NCBI GenBank assembly: GCA_044346855.1
Contig: JBIIYJ010000005.1
Location: forward strand, 1-47,783
DNA: 47,783 nt
From: CAIKKV01 sp044346855
Lineage (GTDB): Bacteria > Verrucomicrobiota > Kiritimatiellia > CAIKKV01
Direction of reading: 5' to 3'
This document shows positions 1 to 9,090 of the stretch, in pieces. The stretch's first letter is position 1; each line of letters starts with the position of its first letter. The notes below the pieces were generated by a model that had not been told where the DNA came from, ran no database searches, and saw only the letters and a list, made by a program, of their open reading frames with translations. Position numbers and translations under genes: made by a program.

Positions 1-2
1 CC

Positions 3-2690
3 GCTTTCGCCAGTTTCGCAGGATTGCCCGGCACCAACGGCTGGCAGGCGGTCCTGCGCGATCATCTGGCCACCTTCAATGAAGAAGATTTCCAGATCGA
101 CCTCCAGCCGCTTCCCTACACCAGCAACGCCCTCGACTCGACGGAGGCCGTCTACCGCCACTGGATCCGCTTCGAAAACCGGGGATTCTACCTTCCCCAG
201 TTCGACGGCCTGCGCGTGCCCGCCAGCGCGTTCGTCCTGGCCAACATCGAAGCCAACGGCCAGGTCAACATGAGCGTCGGACGCGGCCGGTTCTTCGACC
301 CCGGGCTCCTCGCCTGGTGGTCGCAGTGGGACTACGCGGCCAATCCCTACGGGCCGGGAACCACCAATTCCCTCGCCGCGAGGCGCCGCGCCTTCGTCGG
401 GGCCGCCGTCGACCTGATCATGCTGGACGACCTGCATCGCCGCGATCCCTCGCACTACGTCCGCTCCGACTACATCGGCGGCAGCCTGATCTGGCAGTCC
501 TACACCTACCTCCAGGTCAAGGACCTGCTGCCGCCCCCCGTCCGCACCGCCTATGAAACGGGGCTCCGCACGATCTTCGGCCGCCTTGAAACCACCTATC
601 CCGGCGGCGTGGGGGGCGGGGATATGGAGACCTTCCAGCTCCCGGGCTGCTGGTACGCGGCGGAGGCGCTCGACGACGACGATCTTCGCGCCCGCGCCCT
701 GGCCCGCGCCCGCTACGTGCTCTCGGTGCTCATCATGCCGGCCGGCTACGATCATCACGGCTGGCCGACCTATGACGCCTCCTACTCCGGCATCGCGCTG
801 CGCTTCCTCACCTGGGCCGCCCTGCTGTACAACGACCCCGTCATCTCCGCCAAGCTGGAGGGCCTGCTCCGGCTGAAGGCCTGCCAGATCCTGCCCGAAC
901 CCGACGGCACCAACTTCTTTGCCACCTACCTCGGGCCCAGCCACTTCAGCACCGCCACCGCGCCGGGCGCCCCCACCGACCAGTGGTGCACCCATTTCCG
1001 CGACGCGGCCGGCGCCATGCAGTCGGACGAAGCCCTCTGCCTCGTCTTCGGCGCCCGCCGCTATGCCATCTACGCCAAGCCCCTCGGAATCCGGCCCGAC
1101 TACGTCATGCGCAACGAACTCGTCGCCTTTCATGCCACCGTGAACAACGGCCAGGCCGGCAACAACGCGGCCACCTCGCTCACCAACGCCCTGGTCCGGA
1201 CCCCGGCGGTCTGGTCGGAAAACCACTGGACCGAAGGCCTGGCCTACATGGGGGATTATTACCGCCCGGGCTTCTACGACCGCGCCAGGGTCCTGGGCGA
1301 CCTGGAATCGCCCCTGACGCTCCCGCCGTTCGCCCGGCGCCAGGATTTCATCACGCGGTTCGCCGACGACTTCCTCATGGTCAAGCTCGGGGACTACGGC
1401 GCCATCCTCCACGCCGGCCCGATCTACAACCAGTGGGCCGGCCACATCGCCGGGCTGGGCGGCGGTTCGCTCTCCGCGTTCTGGACGGAGAAAACCGGCT
1501 CCGTCCTCCTCGGCCTCAACCGGGGCTCGCAGAACACCAATTACGAGGAATGGGTCAGCTGGTCCAACTGGGCCGTGCAGGCGGTCTCGGGTCTCTCCTC
1601 GAACAGGCTCCCGTTCAGCAGCGCCCGGAACAAGCTCCCCGGCCGCTCTTTTTCTATTTTCGGTACAACCGCCGCCGTCATGACCGTCACGGGCGCCATC
1701 GGGCCGCACGACGGCGCCATGTCGGCCCCCGGCGGCGCCCTGACCGGCCAGGTGGCCTATGCGCGAACATTCCGCGCCGACCCCGTCGGTTTGTCCGTCG
1801 ACAGCCGGCTGACGTCGGACGGGAAGGACCGGGTGCGGGAACTCTGGGAAATGATCCCCCTCCATCTCTACTGCACGTGGCAGACGGGAACCGCGGTGGG
1901 AGTCGTCTCATTCCAGGCGGGCGGCCAGTGGCTGCCCGGAACCAATGCGCTGGTCACGAACGCCGCCGCGGTCCGGATCGCACGATTCGGCGAGAGCGTG
2001 ATAGTCGCCTTCAACACCCCGCAGCGGATCAAGCTCGCGGACGAGACCTGGAACCGGGCTTCCAGTTTCACGCGCAACCTGATGGTCGACCTGCTCGGAA
2101 GCGGCGGCGCGGCAGTTCCGATGCCCACCGCCACGGGCGTCACCTATCGCCTCTACGTTCCCGCCGCCCCGCTGCAGGTCCGCGGCGATCCGGGTGATTA
2201 CGGCAAACCCGCCCCCGCGGGCTATGGCCGGCACACGAATGTGGCTTACGGCATATCGCTGACCAACACCGTCCCGCCCCTCGCCGGCGAAACCAACGGG
2301 GTGAGGCACGCCGCCATCGGCTGGACGCTGGCGGGCCCGGACTGGCAACCCCTGGAAAGCGGTTCCGGCACGCAGACTGTCTTCAATCTGGCCTCCAACC
2401 GCGTGATAACCTGGCGCTGGACCAACGAATTTCAAGTGACCGTGTCCGCCTCGCCCCACGGCCGGGTGGAGACTTCCGTCCCGAACGGCTGGTATCGCGA
2501 GGGGGAGTCCGTCACGGCCGCCGCCCTGCCCGACCGGCGTTACCGCTTTGCCTGCTGGAGCGGCGCCGTCGAGGCGGTTCAATCGACCAACAATCCCGTC
2601 ACGCTCGCGCTGGACCGCCCGCGCGTCTTGCAGGCGTTTTTCCAGCCGGCCCCGTCGCTTCCGCCCGGGGCCCTGATCCTCGTGCGTTAA
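3..2690 (+). CDS. Large secreted-type protein of unknown function, 3' part
   Basis: The frame is open to the left edge, so the gene is cut at its 5' end; a TTG at 24 is possible but is probably an internal Leu. About 890 residues are visible. The first half is rich in aromatic residues and helices (for example WWSQWDYAANPYG, GDMETFQLPGCWYAAEAL), which resembles the alpha/alpha-toroid of polysaccharide lyases and heparinases, but no catalytic motif can be named. The last ~85 residues (VTVSASPHGRVETSVPNGWY..GESVTAAALPD..YRFACWSG) match the divergent InlB B-repeat common at the C-termini of extracellular proteins. It ends in front of a hairpin and faces the PQQ gene. Function unknown; a surface polysaccharide-acting enzyme is an inference. 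Confidence 0.8.
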   Translation, partial: AFASFAGLPGTNGWQAVLRDHLATFNEEDFQIDLQPLPYTSNALDSTEAVYRHWIRFENRGFYLPQFDGLRVPASAFVLANIEANGQVNMSVGRGRFFDPGLLAWWSQWDYAANPYGPGTTNSLAARRRAFVGAAVDLIMLDDLHRRDPSHYVRSDYIGGSLIWQSYTYLQVKDLLPPPVRTAYETGLRTIFGRLETTYPGGVGGGDMETFQLPGCWYAAEALDDDDLRARALARARYVLSVLIMPAGYDHHGWPTYDASYSGIALRFLTWAALLYNDPVISAKLEGLLRLKACQILPEPDGTNFFATYLGPSHFSTATAPGAPTDQWCTHFRDAAGAMQSDEALCLVFGARRYAIYAKPLGIRPDYVMRNELVAFHATVNNGQAGNNAATSLTNALVRTPAVWSENHWTEGLAYMGDYYRPGFYDRARVLGDLESPLTLPPFARRQDFITRFADDFLMVKLGDYGAILHAGPIYNQWAGHIAGLGGGSLSAFWTEKTGSVLLGLNRGSQNTNYEEWVSWSNWAVQAVSGLSSNRLPFSSARNKLPGRSFSIFGTTAAVMTVTGAIGPHDGAMSAPGGALTGQVAYARTFRADPVGLSVDSRLTSDGKDRVRELWEMIPLHLYCTWQTGTAVGVVSFQAGGQWLPGTNALVTNAAAVRIARFGESVIVAFNTPQRIKLADETWNRASSFTRNLMVDLLGSGGAAVPMPTATGVTYRLYVPAAPLQVRGDPGDYGKPAPAGYGRHTNVAYGISLTNTVPPLAGETNGVRHAAIGWTLAGPDWQPLESGSGTQTVFNLASNRVITWRWTNEFQVTVSASPHGRVETSVPNGWYREGESVTAAALPDRRYRFACWSGAVEAVQSTNNPVTLALDRPRVLQAFFQPAPSLPPGALILVR

Positions 2691-2701
2691 CCCTGAGCGG
2701 A

Positions 2702-2765
2702 GGCCCGGTTTCGGGCCGCAGTCGAAGCCCGTAGGGCCCCTTGTTCACGCTTCGTGAATAAGGGG
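2702..2765. terminator. Two hairpins between convergent genes, probable bidirectional terminator
   Basis: The first hairpin is GGCCCG-GTTT-CGGGCC at 2702-2717. The second, at 2737-2765, pairs CCCCTTGTTCACG with CGTGAATAAGGGG across a 3-nt loop: 13 pairs counting one G-U. It sits between stops at 2690 (+) and 2767 (-), so it can serve both strands. Confidence 0.6.
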
Positions 2766-2766
2766 G

Positions 2767-5700
2767 CTAATCCTCTTCCTTCGCTTCGGCCGGCTTCGCG
2801 CCGCCTTCCCTCAGGTCCAACCCCGCGATGTAACGGCCCGGCACGGGCGACTCGTCGCGGCCCCAGGTGGCGACGAGCACCATCTCGGCGGACTTTCCGG
2901 CCAGGCCGGGCGGGAGCGGGCACTCCCACTCCGCCATGCCGCCCGGGGCGAGTTCAAAGGGCGTCTCCAGCAGCACCGAGCCGTCCATCGAGGCGCTCAG
3001 CCGGCCGGTCAGGGAAATATCCATCCGCCGGTTGCGGGCCAGGATGAAGGCCCGGGCGGGTTCCGTGCAGGCGACGTCCACCACCATCGGTTGTTGCATC
3101 TCGAGCGGAAGCGTCTCATCCGCCCGGCGGAAGCGGCCGGCCGAGGCGCCGAAATCCACGTTCACGCCCAGCCGCTTTCCGGCGTTCACCCAGGCGGCGG
3201 GAACGGCCAGCACCTCGGTCCCGACTCCGCGCGCGGGAATGGAAATCGGTTTAAGGAACAACCGGGAACCGTCGACAACGGCCTCCAGCTCCGCGGTCAC
3301 CGCCCGCTCCGTCTGGTTCGACACGTCCAGCAGGGCCGGCACGAAGCCGGGGGCCGCCGGCCCGCCCGCCGGCAGGCGCAACCGCGCCCGCAGCGCCTGC
3401 TCCTGCGTCACCTCCACCCCGCACAGCAGGGGCGGCCGCACCGAGCCCGCCGCCGCCTTGAGCTCCACGACCAGGTTGCTGGACGCCGGCACCCCCTGGA
3501 TCGTTTTCACCAGGCTGCGCCGGCTGCCGCCGGCCTCGCCGGACACGTCCAGATTCGTCAGGACCCCGGCTCCCTGCAAGCTGACATCGAAGAGGCGGGC
3601 CCCGGCCGCCGCGTCGCCGGGCTCGGCGAAAAACAGCCGGACCGTGTGCGGCCGCTCGGACTCGCCCCGCAGGCCGATCTTGATTGCGCACGCCCCTTCG
3701 AGGCCGGAGGCCGTCACCTGCCCCGAACCGCCCGCGATCTCCATGGCGTGATGGCGGAAATAGCGGACATCGCCCTGCACCTCGACGGCGACGTCGGGGC
3801 CCTTCCCTCCCACGCGGGGATACTCCAGCCACACGACGCCGTCAGGCGCGGGCCAGTCGCCCGGCGCGCCGAAATTGAAGCCCGCCCGCACCAGCCGGCC
3901 ATTCAGCTTGTCGTACCCCTGGAACGTCCACGACTCCACGTCGGCCATGGGCACGAGGGCCAGCGAGCACTGGTTCTGGTAGCTGCAGGTGCAGGTCCGC
4001 GTGTAGTCGGGCGCATTCAGCACGCCGTCGGCCGGGATCAGGTTGGCGGTGCAACCCGACTTGAAGCCCCCCCAGTTGCCCGTTCCCGCATCGGCCGCCA
4101 GGTCGTAATACCCGGCCGCGGCCGACCGGAACAGCAGCATATGCTTGCCGGCGATGGGCGTGTTGCAGCCGTAGTTGCGGGCATAGGACCAGTCCGCCGG
4201 CTGGCCGGTCAGCGGATTCTCCCGCCGCAGCCGGTTGCCCGTCAGCAGCTCCACGGCCTGCCCTTCCACGTAGATGACCTCGCCGTGAAGGATGGGCGTT
4301 CCCGCGTAGGCGAATTTTTCGCGCCAGCGCCGCGTTCCCGTTTTGCCTTCATACGCCGCCATGAGGGACTTGGCCTCGTCCTTCGCCCGGTCCCGGGCCG
4401 GGCTGCCGGACTCCAGCAGGATGTCATGCGCCTCGGAGTAGCCCAGCCACGTGCCGAACACCTGGGTGTCCGCCTGCCAGCGCACCGCGCCCGTGCGGGC
4501 CTCCAGCGCCAGCAGCCGCGCCGGGCTGGCCGGCGCCTCGCCCCGGCGCTTCAGGAGCTCCTGGCTGGTCTTTGACAGGGCGTCGATGCAAAAGATCAGC
4601 CCGCCGCCGGCGGCGATGGCGTTATGCCGGAAGACCTGGTCCGCCCGCCGCTGCCAGAGCACCTTTCCGCTGTGCCGGTCCATGACGACCAGCGATTCGG
4701 ACGCGGAGGCATACGGCGCGTTCCGCTGGACCGCGGGCGGCGCGTCCTTCTTTCCCGAGTCGCGGATGGACAGCGGACTGGCCCCGGCCAGGAGCAGGTC
4801 CCCGTAGACCGCCACATACCCCCAGTGCGGCGCCTCGCCCCCGTCCCCGCCCGGCAGCGTGAACGTCGAAACCGTGGCTCCGGTGGCCGGATCGAGCCGC
4901 AGGCAGACCCGGTCATGCACCACGTAGACCCCGTCGGCGAGCGACACGTAGTTGCCCCCGATCTCACCGGCTCCGGGCTGGTGGTCGGTGTTGTCGTAAT
5001 ACCGCCCCAGCCCGGGAAGCTCCCGCTGCCAGAGCAGCCGGCCGGTGTAGACATCCACGGCCCGCAGGGCGTCGGGGCCCTCGATGAACAGCCGCCCGCC
5101 GGCCACCTGGGGCGACGGCCCGTGCCCGTGCCGGGGCAGGATGTCGTCGTTGGACGGCCCGCCGAACCACAGCAGCCCGAGCGGGGGCTTGACGAGGTCG
5201 TCGGGCGACATGACGGTGTTCGCCGGATCGCCGTACTGGTGGGTCCACGGGGCCGAGCCCGCGAGCGGCCCCTCCCGCCTCAGCTCCACGCCCCGCGCTC
5301 CGGACACGAGCCGGGCGCCGGCCAGCCCGGCGGCGGCCGCCGCCTTTTCAAACGCCGGGGCCGCGGACCCTTCCGCCACGGCAACGCCCCCGTAGGGCCG
5401 CAGGCACTGGAACGCCCGGCGGACAAACTCCGCGCCCAGCCCCCCGCCCTCCGCCGGAAGGGCGCCAAACTCGAGGCGGGTGGCCAAATACGGCGGAAAG
5501 GCCAGCTCCTCAGGCCGGCCGCACAGCACCTGCACGCGGCTTCCGTACAGCCCGGCCTCATCGAGGCGGCGGCGCAGCGCCCCGGCCCGTCCGGCGTCCG
5601 GCTCGACGGCCACCACGCGATGCTCCCGCGCCAGGTCAACCAGCCGCTCCCAGGTTCCCTCCCCCGTCCCCCACACCAGGGCAATCCCCCCGGGGGCGGC

Positions 5701-7119
5701 CGCGGGCGCCGCGCGGGCCGCGGCGGGGGCCTCGTGAACCGCGGGGGCTTCGGCGGGTTTGTCCCCAAAACAGAAAACAGAACCGTCCGCGGTCGAGACG
5801 AACAGCTTGCCGCCGCCGGGCACCAGGGTCCGGACCTCGCCTGAAACGCGGCCGGTCCAGGACAGGAACGCCCCGGCGGCGCCCACGTCGACCGCGCCCA
5901 CGAGCCCGCCCGTGGCGCTGCCGTACAGGCGGTCGCCCGCCCGGGCGTGGAACGTCTTCAGGGGCTGTTCCAGGGTATACGACTGCCGGAGCGGCAGGCT
6001 GAGTCGGACCTGCGTCTTCTGCTTGCCCGACCGGTCCGTGACCGTTTCCTCCGCGCGGTCGGGCGTCAGCCCGTACAGGTCGAGCCCGGCCTCCGTCAGC
6101 ACCACAGCCTCGCCGCCCAGGGCCTGGGCGGAAAGGCCGGGCAGCTTCTTCCGGTCGGACAGGTGCAGGAGCGACTCGCCGTTCGTCAGGGTATACAGGC
6201 CGCCGTGATTCTGGAACACCTCGCCGGCCGCGCTCACGCCATAGCCGCCGGCGTCCTTGCCGAACGCCCGGCTGGAGACGTTGAAATACAGGAACCGGCC
6301 GGTCCGGCGGTCATAGGCGGCCGGCGGGGTTCGCCCCCCGGGCACCAGCAGCACGTCGCGGGTCGCGGCCAGGTAGCCCTGGGGCGCCACGCCGGCGAAA
6401 GCCGGGCTGCTGTGCTGCTGCAGCACATAGGCGGACCCGCTTCCGCTGTTCACCCAGCGCACGGCGCCGCTCTGCGCGTCCACGGCGTAAATGTAGACGC
6501 CCATGAACGGCCAGATGCCGGCCGCGAAATACAGGGTGGCCGCCGCCTCCTCCTCCCACAGGACGGGAGCGCCCCGCACGGGCCACATCGAAATGAGCCG
6601 CTCGTTGCCCAGGACCAGCCGGCCGTCGGGCCCCCCGCGCACGCTCCAGCGGCAGCGGCCCGTTTCCGCGTCCAGGCAATAGAGGAACCCGTCGTCGCTG
6701 CCGGCGTAGACGTTCCCTTTCCAGACTAGCGGCGCGAACCGGACCGGCCCGCCCGTGTAGAACCGCCACAGCTCCCGGCCGGAATCCGTGTCGTACGCCG
6801 TCACCCGGTCCGCCGTCATGGATCCCACGAACAGCTTTCCGCCCGCGACAACCGGCTCGTACGCCGCATCCATCCGGATCTTGTGCTGGGAGGCGGGCCA
6901 GGCCGGCGCCGGGGTCTCCAGCCGCCGCGTCCAGCGCAGATGCAAAGAAGCGGGCAAGGCGCGGGAGGAGACGGCCGAGCGCGCCGCATCGTTCCGCCAC
7001 CCCGGCCAGTCCCCCTCGTCCGGCCCCGACTCCGCCACCCCCGCGACAGCCGCGAACACCAGCCACAACCCGGCCGCGAGGCGAGGGACACTCCGACTCC
7101 ATTCCAGCCCGTGACTCAT
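2767..7119 (-). CDS. Exported PQQ-type beta-propeller protein with embedded methyltransferase-like fold and malectin-like domain
   Basis: 1450 residues. The N-terminus is signal-peptide-like (hydrophobic ~13-29). PQQ-propeller repeats span ~35-450 (TGRLLWQRE-like blades such as DSGRELWRFYTGGPV, LDAETGRCRW). Residues ~478-605 read as a Rossmann methyltransferase core (LVWGTGEGTWERLVDLA, VVAVEPDAGRAGALRRRLD). A second set of blades covers ~640-1060 and contains CTC at 1043-1045 followed by C1051. Residues ~1105-1245 resemble a malectin/carbohydrate-binding domain, and an Ig-like tail follows. The start has the SD GAGGTGAGCGG. It lies 4 bp after the LolD-type ATPase gene, so it is probably the last gene of that operon. 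The family is widespread in planctomycete-like bacteria, but its role is unknown. An intracellular-type methyltransferase fold in an exported protein is odd. Confidence 0.9.
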   Translation of the reverse strand: MSHGLEWSRSVPRLAAGLWLVFAAVAGVAESGPDEGDWPGWRNDAARSAVSSRALPASLHLRWTRRLETPAPAWPASQHKIRMDAAYEPVVAGGKLFVGSMTADRVTAYDTDSGRELWRFYTGGPVRFAPLVWKGNVYAGSDDGFLYCLDAETGRCRWSVRGGPDGRLVLGNERLISMWPVRGAPVLWEEEAAATLYFAAGIWPFMGVYIYAVDAQSGAVRWVNSGSGSAYVLQQHSSPAFAGVAPQGYLAATRDVLLVPGGRTPPAAYDRRTGRFLYFNVSSRAFGKDAGGYGVSAAGEVFQNHGGLYTLTNGESLLHLSDRKKLPGLSAQALGGEAVVLTEAGLDLYGLTPDRAEETVTDRSGKQKTQVRLSLPLRQSYTLEQPLKTFHARAGDRLYGSATGGLVGAVDVGAAGAFLSWTGRVSGEVRTLVPGGGKLFVSTADGSVFCFGDKPAEAPAVHEAPAAARAAPAAAPGGIALVWGTGEGTWERLVDLAREHRVVAVEPDAGRAGALRRRLDEAGLYGSRVQVLCGRPEELAFPPYLATRLEFGALPAEGGGLGAEFVRRAFQCLRPYGGVAVAEGSAAPAFEKAAAAAGLAGARLVSGARGVELRREGPLAGSAPWTHQYGDPANTVMSPDDLVKPPLGLLWFGGPSNDDILPRHGHGPSPQVAGGRLFIEGPDALRAVDVYTGRLLWQRELPGLGRYYDNTDHQPGAGEIGGNYVSLADGVYVVHDRVCLRLDPATGATVSTFTLPGGDGGEAPHWGYVAVYGDLLLAGASPLSIRDSGKKDAPPAVQRNAPYASASESLVVMDRHSGKVLWQRRADQVFRHNAIAAGGGLIFCIDALSKTSQELLKRRGEAPASPARLLALEARTGAVRWQADTQVFGTWLGYSEAHDILLESGSPARDRAKDEAKSLMAAYEGKTGTRRWREKFAYAGTPILHGEVIYVEGQAVELLTGNRLRRENPLTGQPADWSYARNYGCNTPIAGKHMLLFRSAAAGYYDLAADAGTGNWGGFKSGCTANLIPADGVLNAPDYTRTCTCSYQNQCSLALVPMADVESWTFQGYDKLNGRLVRAGFNFGAPGDWPAPDGVVWLEYPRVGGKGPDVAVEVQGDVRYFRHHAMEIAGGSGQVTASGLEGACAIKIGLRGESERPHTVRLFFAEPGDAAAGARLFDVSLQGAGVLTNLDVSGEAGGSRRSLVKTIQGVPASSNLVVELKAAAGSVRPPLLCGVEVTQEQALRARLRLPAGGPAAPGFVPALLDVSNQTERAVTAELEAVVDGSRLFLKPISIPARGVGTEVLAVPAAWVNAGKRLGVNVDFGASAGRFRRADETLPLEMQQPMVVDVACTEPARAFILARNRRMDISLTGRLSASMDGSVLLETPFELAPGGMAEWECPLPPGLAGKSAEMVLVATWGRDESPVPGRYIAGLDLREGGAKPAEAKEED

Positions 7120-7123
7120 CCGC

Positions 7124-7798
7124 TCACCTCTCCTGCAAAATTCCAGCCTTCAGGAAAAACCGGCGCTGCGCGCCGGAAGCCGCCTCGGAATCGTGCGTCA
7201 CCAGGACAACCGCGCCCCCTTGCGTCACATAGTCGCGCAGGGCGCCGATCACCAGGCGGCCGTTTTCCCGGTCCAGGTTGCCGGTCGGCTCGTCCGCGAG
7301 AATCAGCGGCGGGCGGTTCAACAGGGCCCGGGCCAGCGCCGTCCGCTGCTGCTCCCCGGCGCTGAGCGCGGCCGGGACGTGCCGCAGGCGCGACTCCAGG
7401 CCGAACGCCGCGGCCAATTCCAGGGCGCGGATTTCCGCGCCGGCCACGCCCGCGGCCAGCGCGGCCGTCATGATATTCTCGAAAACCGTGAGATACGGGA
7501 TCAGGTGGAACTGCTGGAAAACGAACCCCGCCTGCCTTGCCCGCCAGGCCGCATCCGGCTCTTCCGAGCGGGCCGACCAGCTCCTGCCATTCAGCCCCAC
7601 GGAGCCTTCGGTCGGCTTCATGAGCCCCCCGGCCAGCAGCAGCAGCGTGCTTTTCCCCGACCCGCTGGGCCCTTCCACGGCCGCCAGCTCCCCGCGCCGC
7701 AGTTCCAGGGAAACATCGGCCAGCGCCCGCACGGGACCGGCGGGTCCGGCAAAAGTCTTGCCGGCCTTGTCCAGCGTCAGGATGACGTCGCTCGCCAT
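7124..7798 (-). CDS. ABC transporter ATPase, LolD/MacB type
   Basis: 224 residues. It has all ABC ATPase motifs: Walker A GPSGSGKST, Q-loop FVFQQFHLIPYLTVFEN, signature LSAGEQQRTALARAL, Walker B LILADEPTGNLD and H-loop VTHD. The wording of Q-loop and Walker B is typical of the LolD/MacB/FtsE class that powers FtsX-type permeases. I chose the ATG at 7798 because it follows the upstream permease stop by 2 bp and has the SD GGGAGACC; the frame is open further upstream but overlaps the permease gene. Partner: the permease at 7801-9087. LolD/MacB-type systems move or extrude lipids, lipoproteins or periplasmic substrates; the substrate here is unknown. Confidence 0.95.
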   Translation of the reverse strand: MASDVILTLDKAGKTFAGPAGPVRALADVSLELRRGELAAVEGPSGSGKSTLLLLAGGLMKPTEGSVGLNGRSWSARSEEPDAAWRARQAGFVFQQFHLIPYLTVFENIMTAALAAGVAGAEIRALELAAAFGLESRLRHVPAALSAGEQQRTALARALLNRPPLILADEPTGNLDRENGRLVIGALRDYVTQGGAVVLVTHDSEAASGAQRRFFLKAGILQER

Positions 7799-7800
7799 GC

Positions 7801-9087
7801 TCAGGTCTCCCTCAGGATGACGGCCGGATCCTGGCGGCCGGCGAGCAGCGCCGGCGCCCAGCTGCACAGCATGGCCAGAAGCGGGGCGGCCGGCAGGATG
7901 GGCAGCCAGGCGGCCGGGGGCGGCAGGGCGGGCGGCCAGACCGCCGGACCGCTCCCGTTGAGAACCGACTCGAGCCAGGGGCCCCCCAGCAGGCCCGCCG
8001 CCACGCCCGCCAGGCCGCCCGCCAGCCCCAGGACGGCGGCCTTGGCCAGGAAGACGAACCGGATCCGCCCGGCCCCGAACCCCAGGGCCCGCAGGACGCC
8101 GATCTCCACCCGCCTCGCCCGCACGTCGCCATACGCCAGCAGGCCGATCCAGAGCGAGCAGGCCAGAACGATAACGGGAACAAGCACGCCGGCCAGCCGC
8201 TCGCGCTCCAGGCCCAGCGCCGCGCGGTGAAGGCGCTCCGCCTCGATCGCGGCCAGCCCCTCCTCCTCCGCCCGGTTCCGGGCCTCCGCGCGGGCCAGCG
8301 CCTCCGACGACCGTTCGATCACCTGCGTGTCCGGCAGGATGCGGGTGATTTCCGCGCGAACCTTGCCGAGGTCGGCCCAGGCGCACTTGCACTCCACCGC
8401 CAGGATGGCGTTGATGCGGCCTTTCTTGTCCAGGATCTCCTGCACGTCCTGCAACTCCATCCAGACGGTAATGTCATCCTTGTTCCCCCGGGCGGGCTGC
8501 ACCTGGTGGACCCGGCGGTCGCGGCCGAAGATCCGGGTGGCGTCCCCCGCGTTCAAGCCCAGGCTCCGGGCCAACTCATGGCCCAGGACCACGGTCCCCG
8601 CCGGGACCGGCTGGGCCATCGGCTTCTCGGGGTCCTTGGCGTCGACCGCCGTCTCGCCGCGGGTGCCGAACAGGATCACGGTGCGCCGGATTTCGGGCCA
8701 CTCCACCTTCTGCTGCAAACTGGGCAGGAGGTGCCGCACGGTGATGAGGCCCGAGGCCGCCAGCCGGGTCACATACGCCTCCGGCATGTCCCTGACCGCG
8801 TAATCCTGGGCATGGAAGTCGGCCAGGTTCTGGTCGGCCGGCAACACCACCACATTGAACCCCAGGCCGAGCATGGCCTTCCGCATGCCGTCGCCGAGCG
8901 CCGCCATGCGCTCGCGGAGCGCCTTATCCTTGGAGTCCAGGAGTTCCTTTGTCCTGACCTTGTGGCTTTCCATCAACGAAAGCGCTCCGGCCAGGGTGCC
9001 GGTGGCCACGGCCACGGACAGCACGCCCAGCCCGAAGCGGCCCTTGCGCCGCAGGAGTTCCTTCGCGATCAATGTCCAGAGCGTCAT
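7801..9087 (-). CDS. FtsX/MacB-type ABC permease
   Basis: 428 residues. A transmembrane helix at ~18-38 is followed by a large periplasmic domain (~40-298) and three C-terminal helices (~300-320, 345-370, 393-412), as in MacB/FtsX permeases. VRARRVEIGVLRALGFGAGR is the usual FtsX cytoplasmic-loop signature. The periplasmic domain contains a Cys-x-Cys (C233, C235; AVECKCAWADL) and ends in a charged probable coiled coil (~258-298). It lies 3 bp from the upstream gene and 2 bp from its ATPase gene. The CxC pair is not a general FtsX feature and recurs in two neighbouring proteins. Confidence 0.92.
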   Translation of the reverse strand: MTLWTLIAKELLRRKGRFGLGVLSVAVATGTLAGALSLMESHKVRTKELLDSKDKALRERMAALGDGMRKAMLGLGFNVVVLPADQNLADFHAQDYAVRDMPEAYVTRLAASGLITVRHLLPSLQQKVEWPEIRRTVILFGTRGETAVDAKDPEKPMAQPVPAGTVVLGHELARSLGLNAGDATRIFGRDRRVHQVQPARGNKDDITVWMELQDVQEILDKKGRINAILAVECKCAWADLGKVRAEITRILPDTQVIERSSEALARAEARNRAEEEGLAAIEAERLHRAALGLERERLAGVLVPVIVLACSLWIGLLAYGDVRARRVEIGVLRALGFGAGRIRFVFLAKAAVLGLAGGLAGVAAGLLGGPWLESVLNGSGPAVWPPALPPPAAWLPILPAAPLLAMLCSWAPALLAGRQDPAVILRET

Positions 9088-9090
9088 GCT

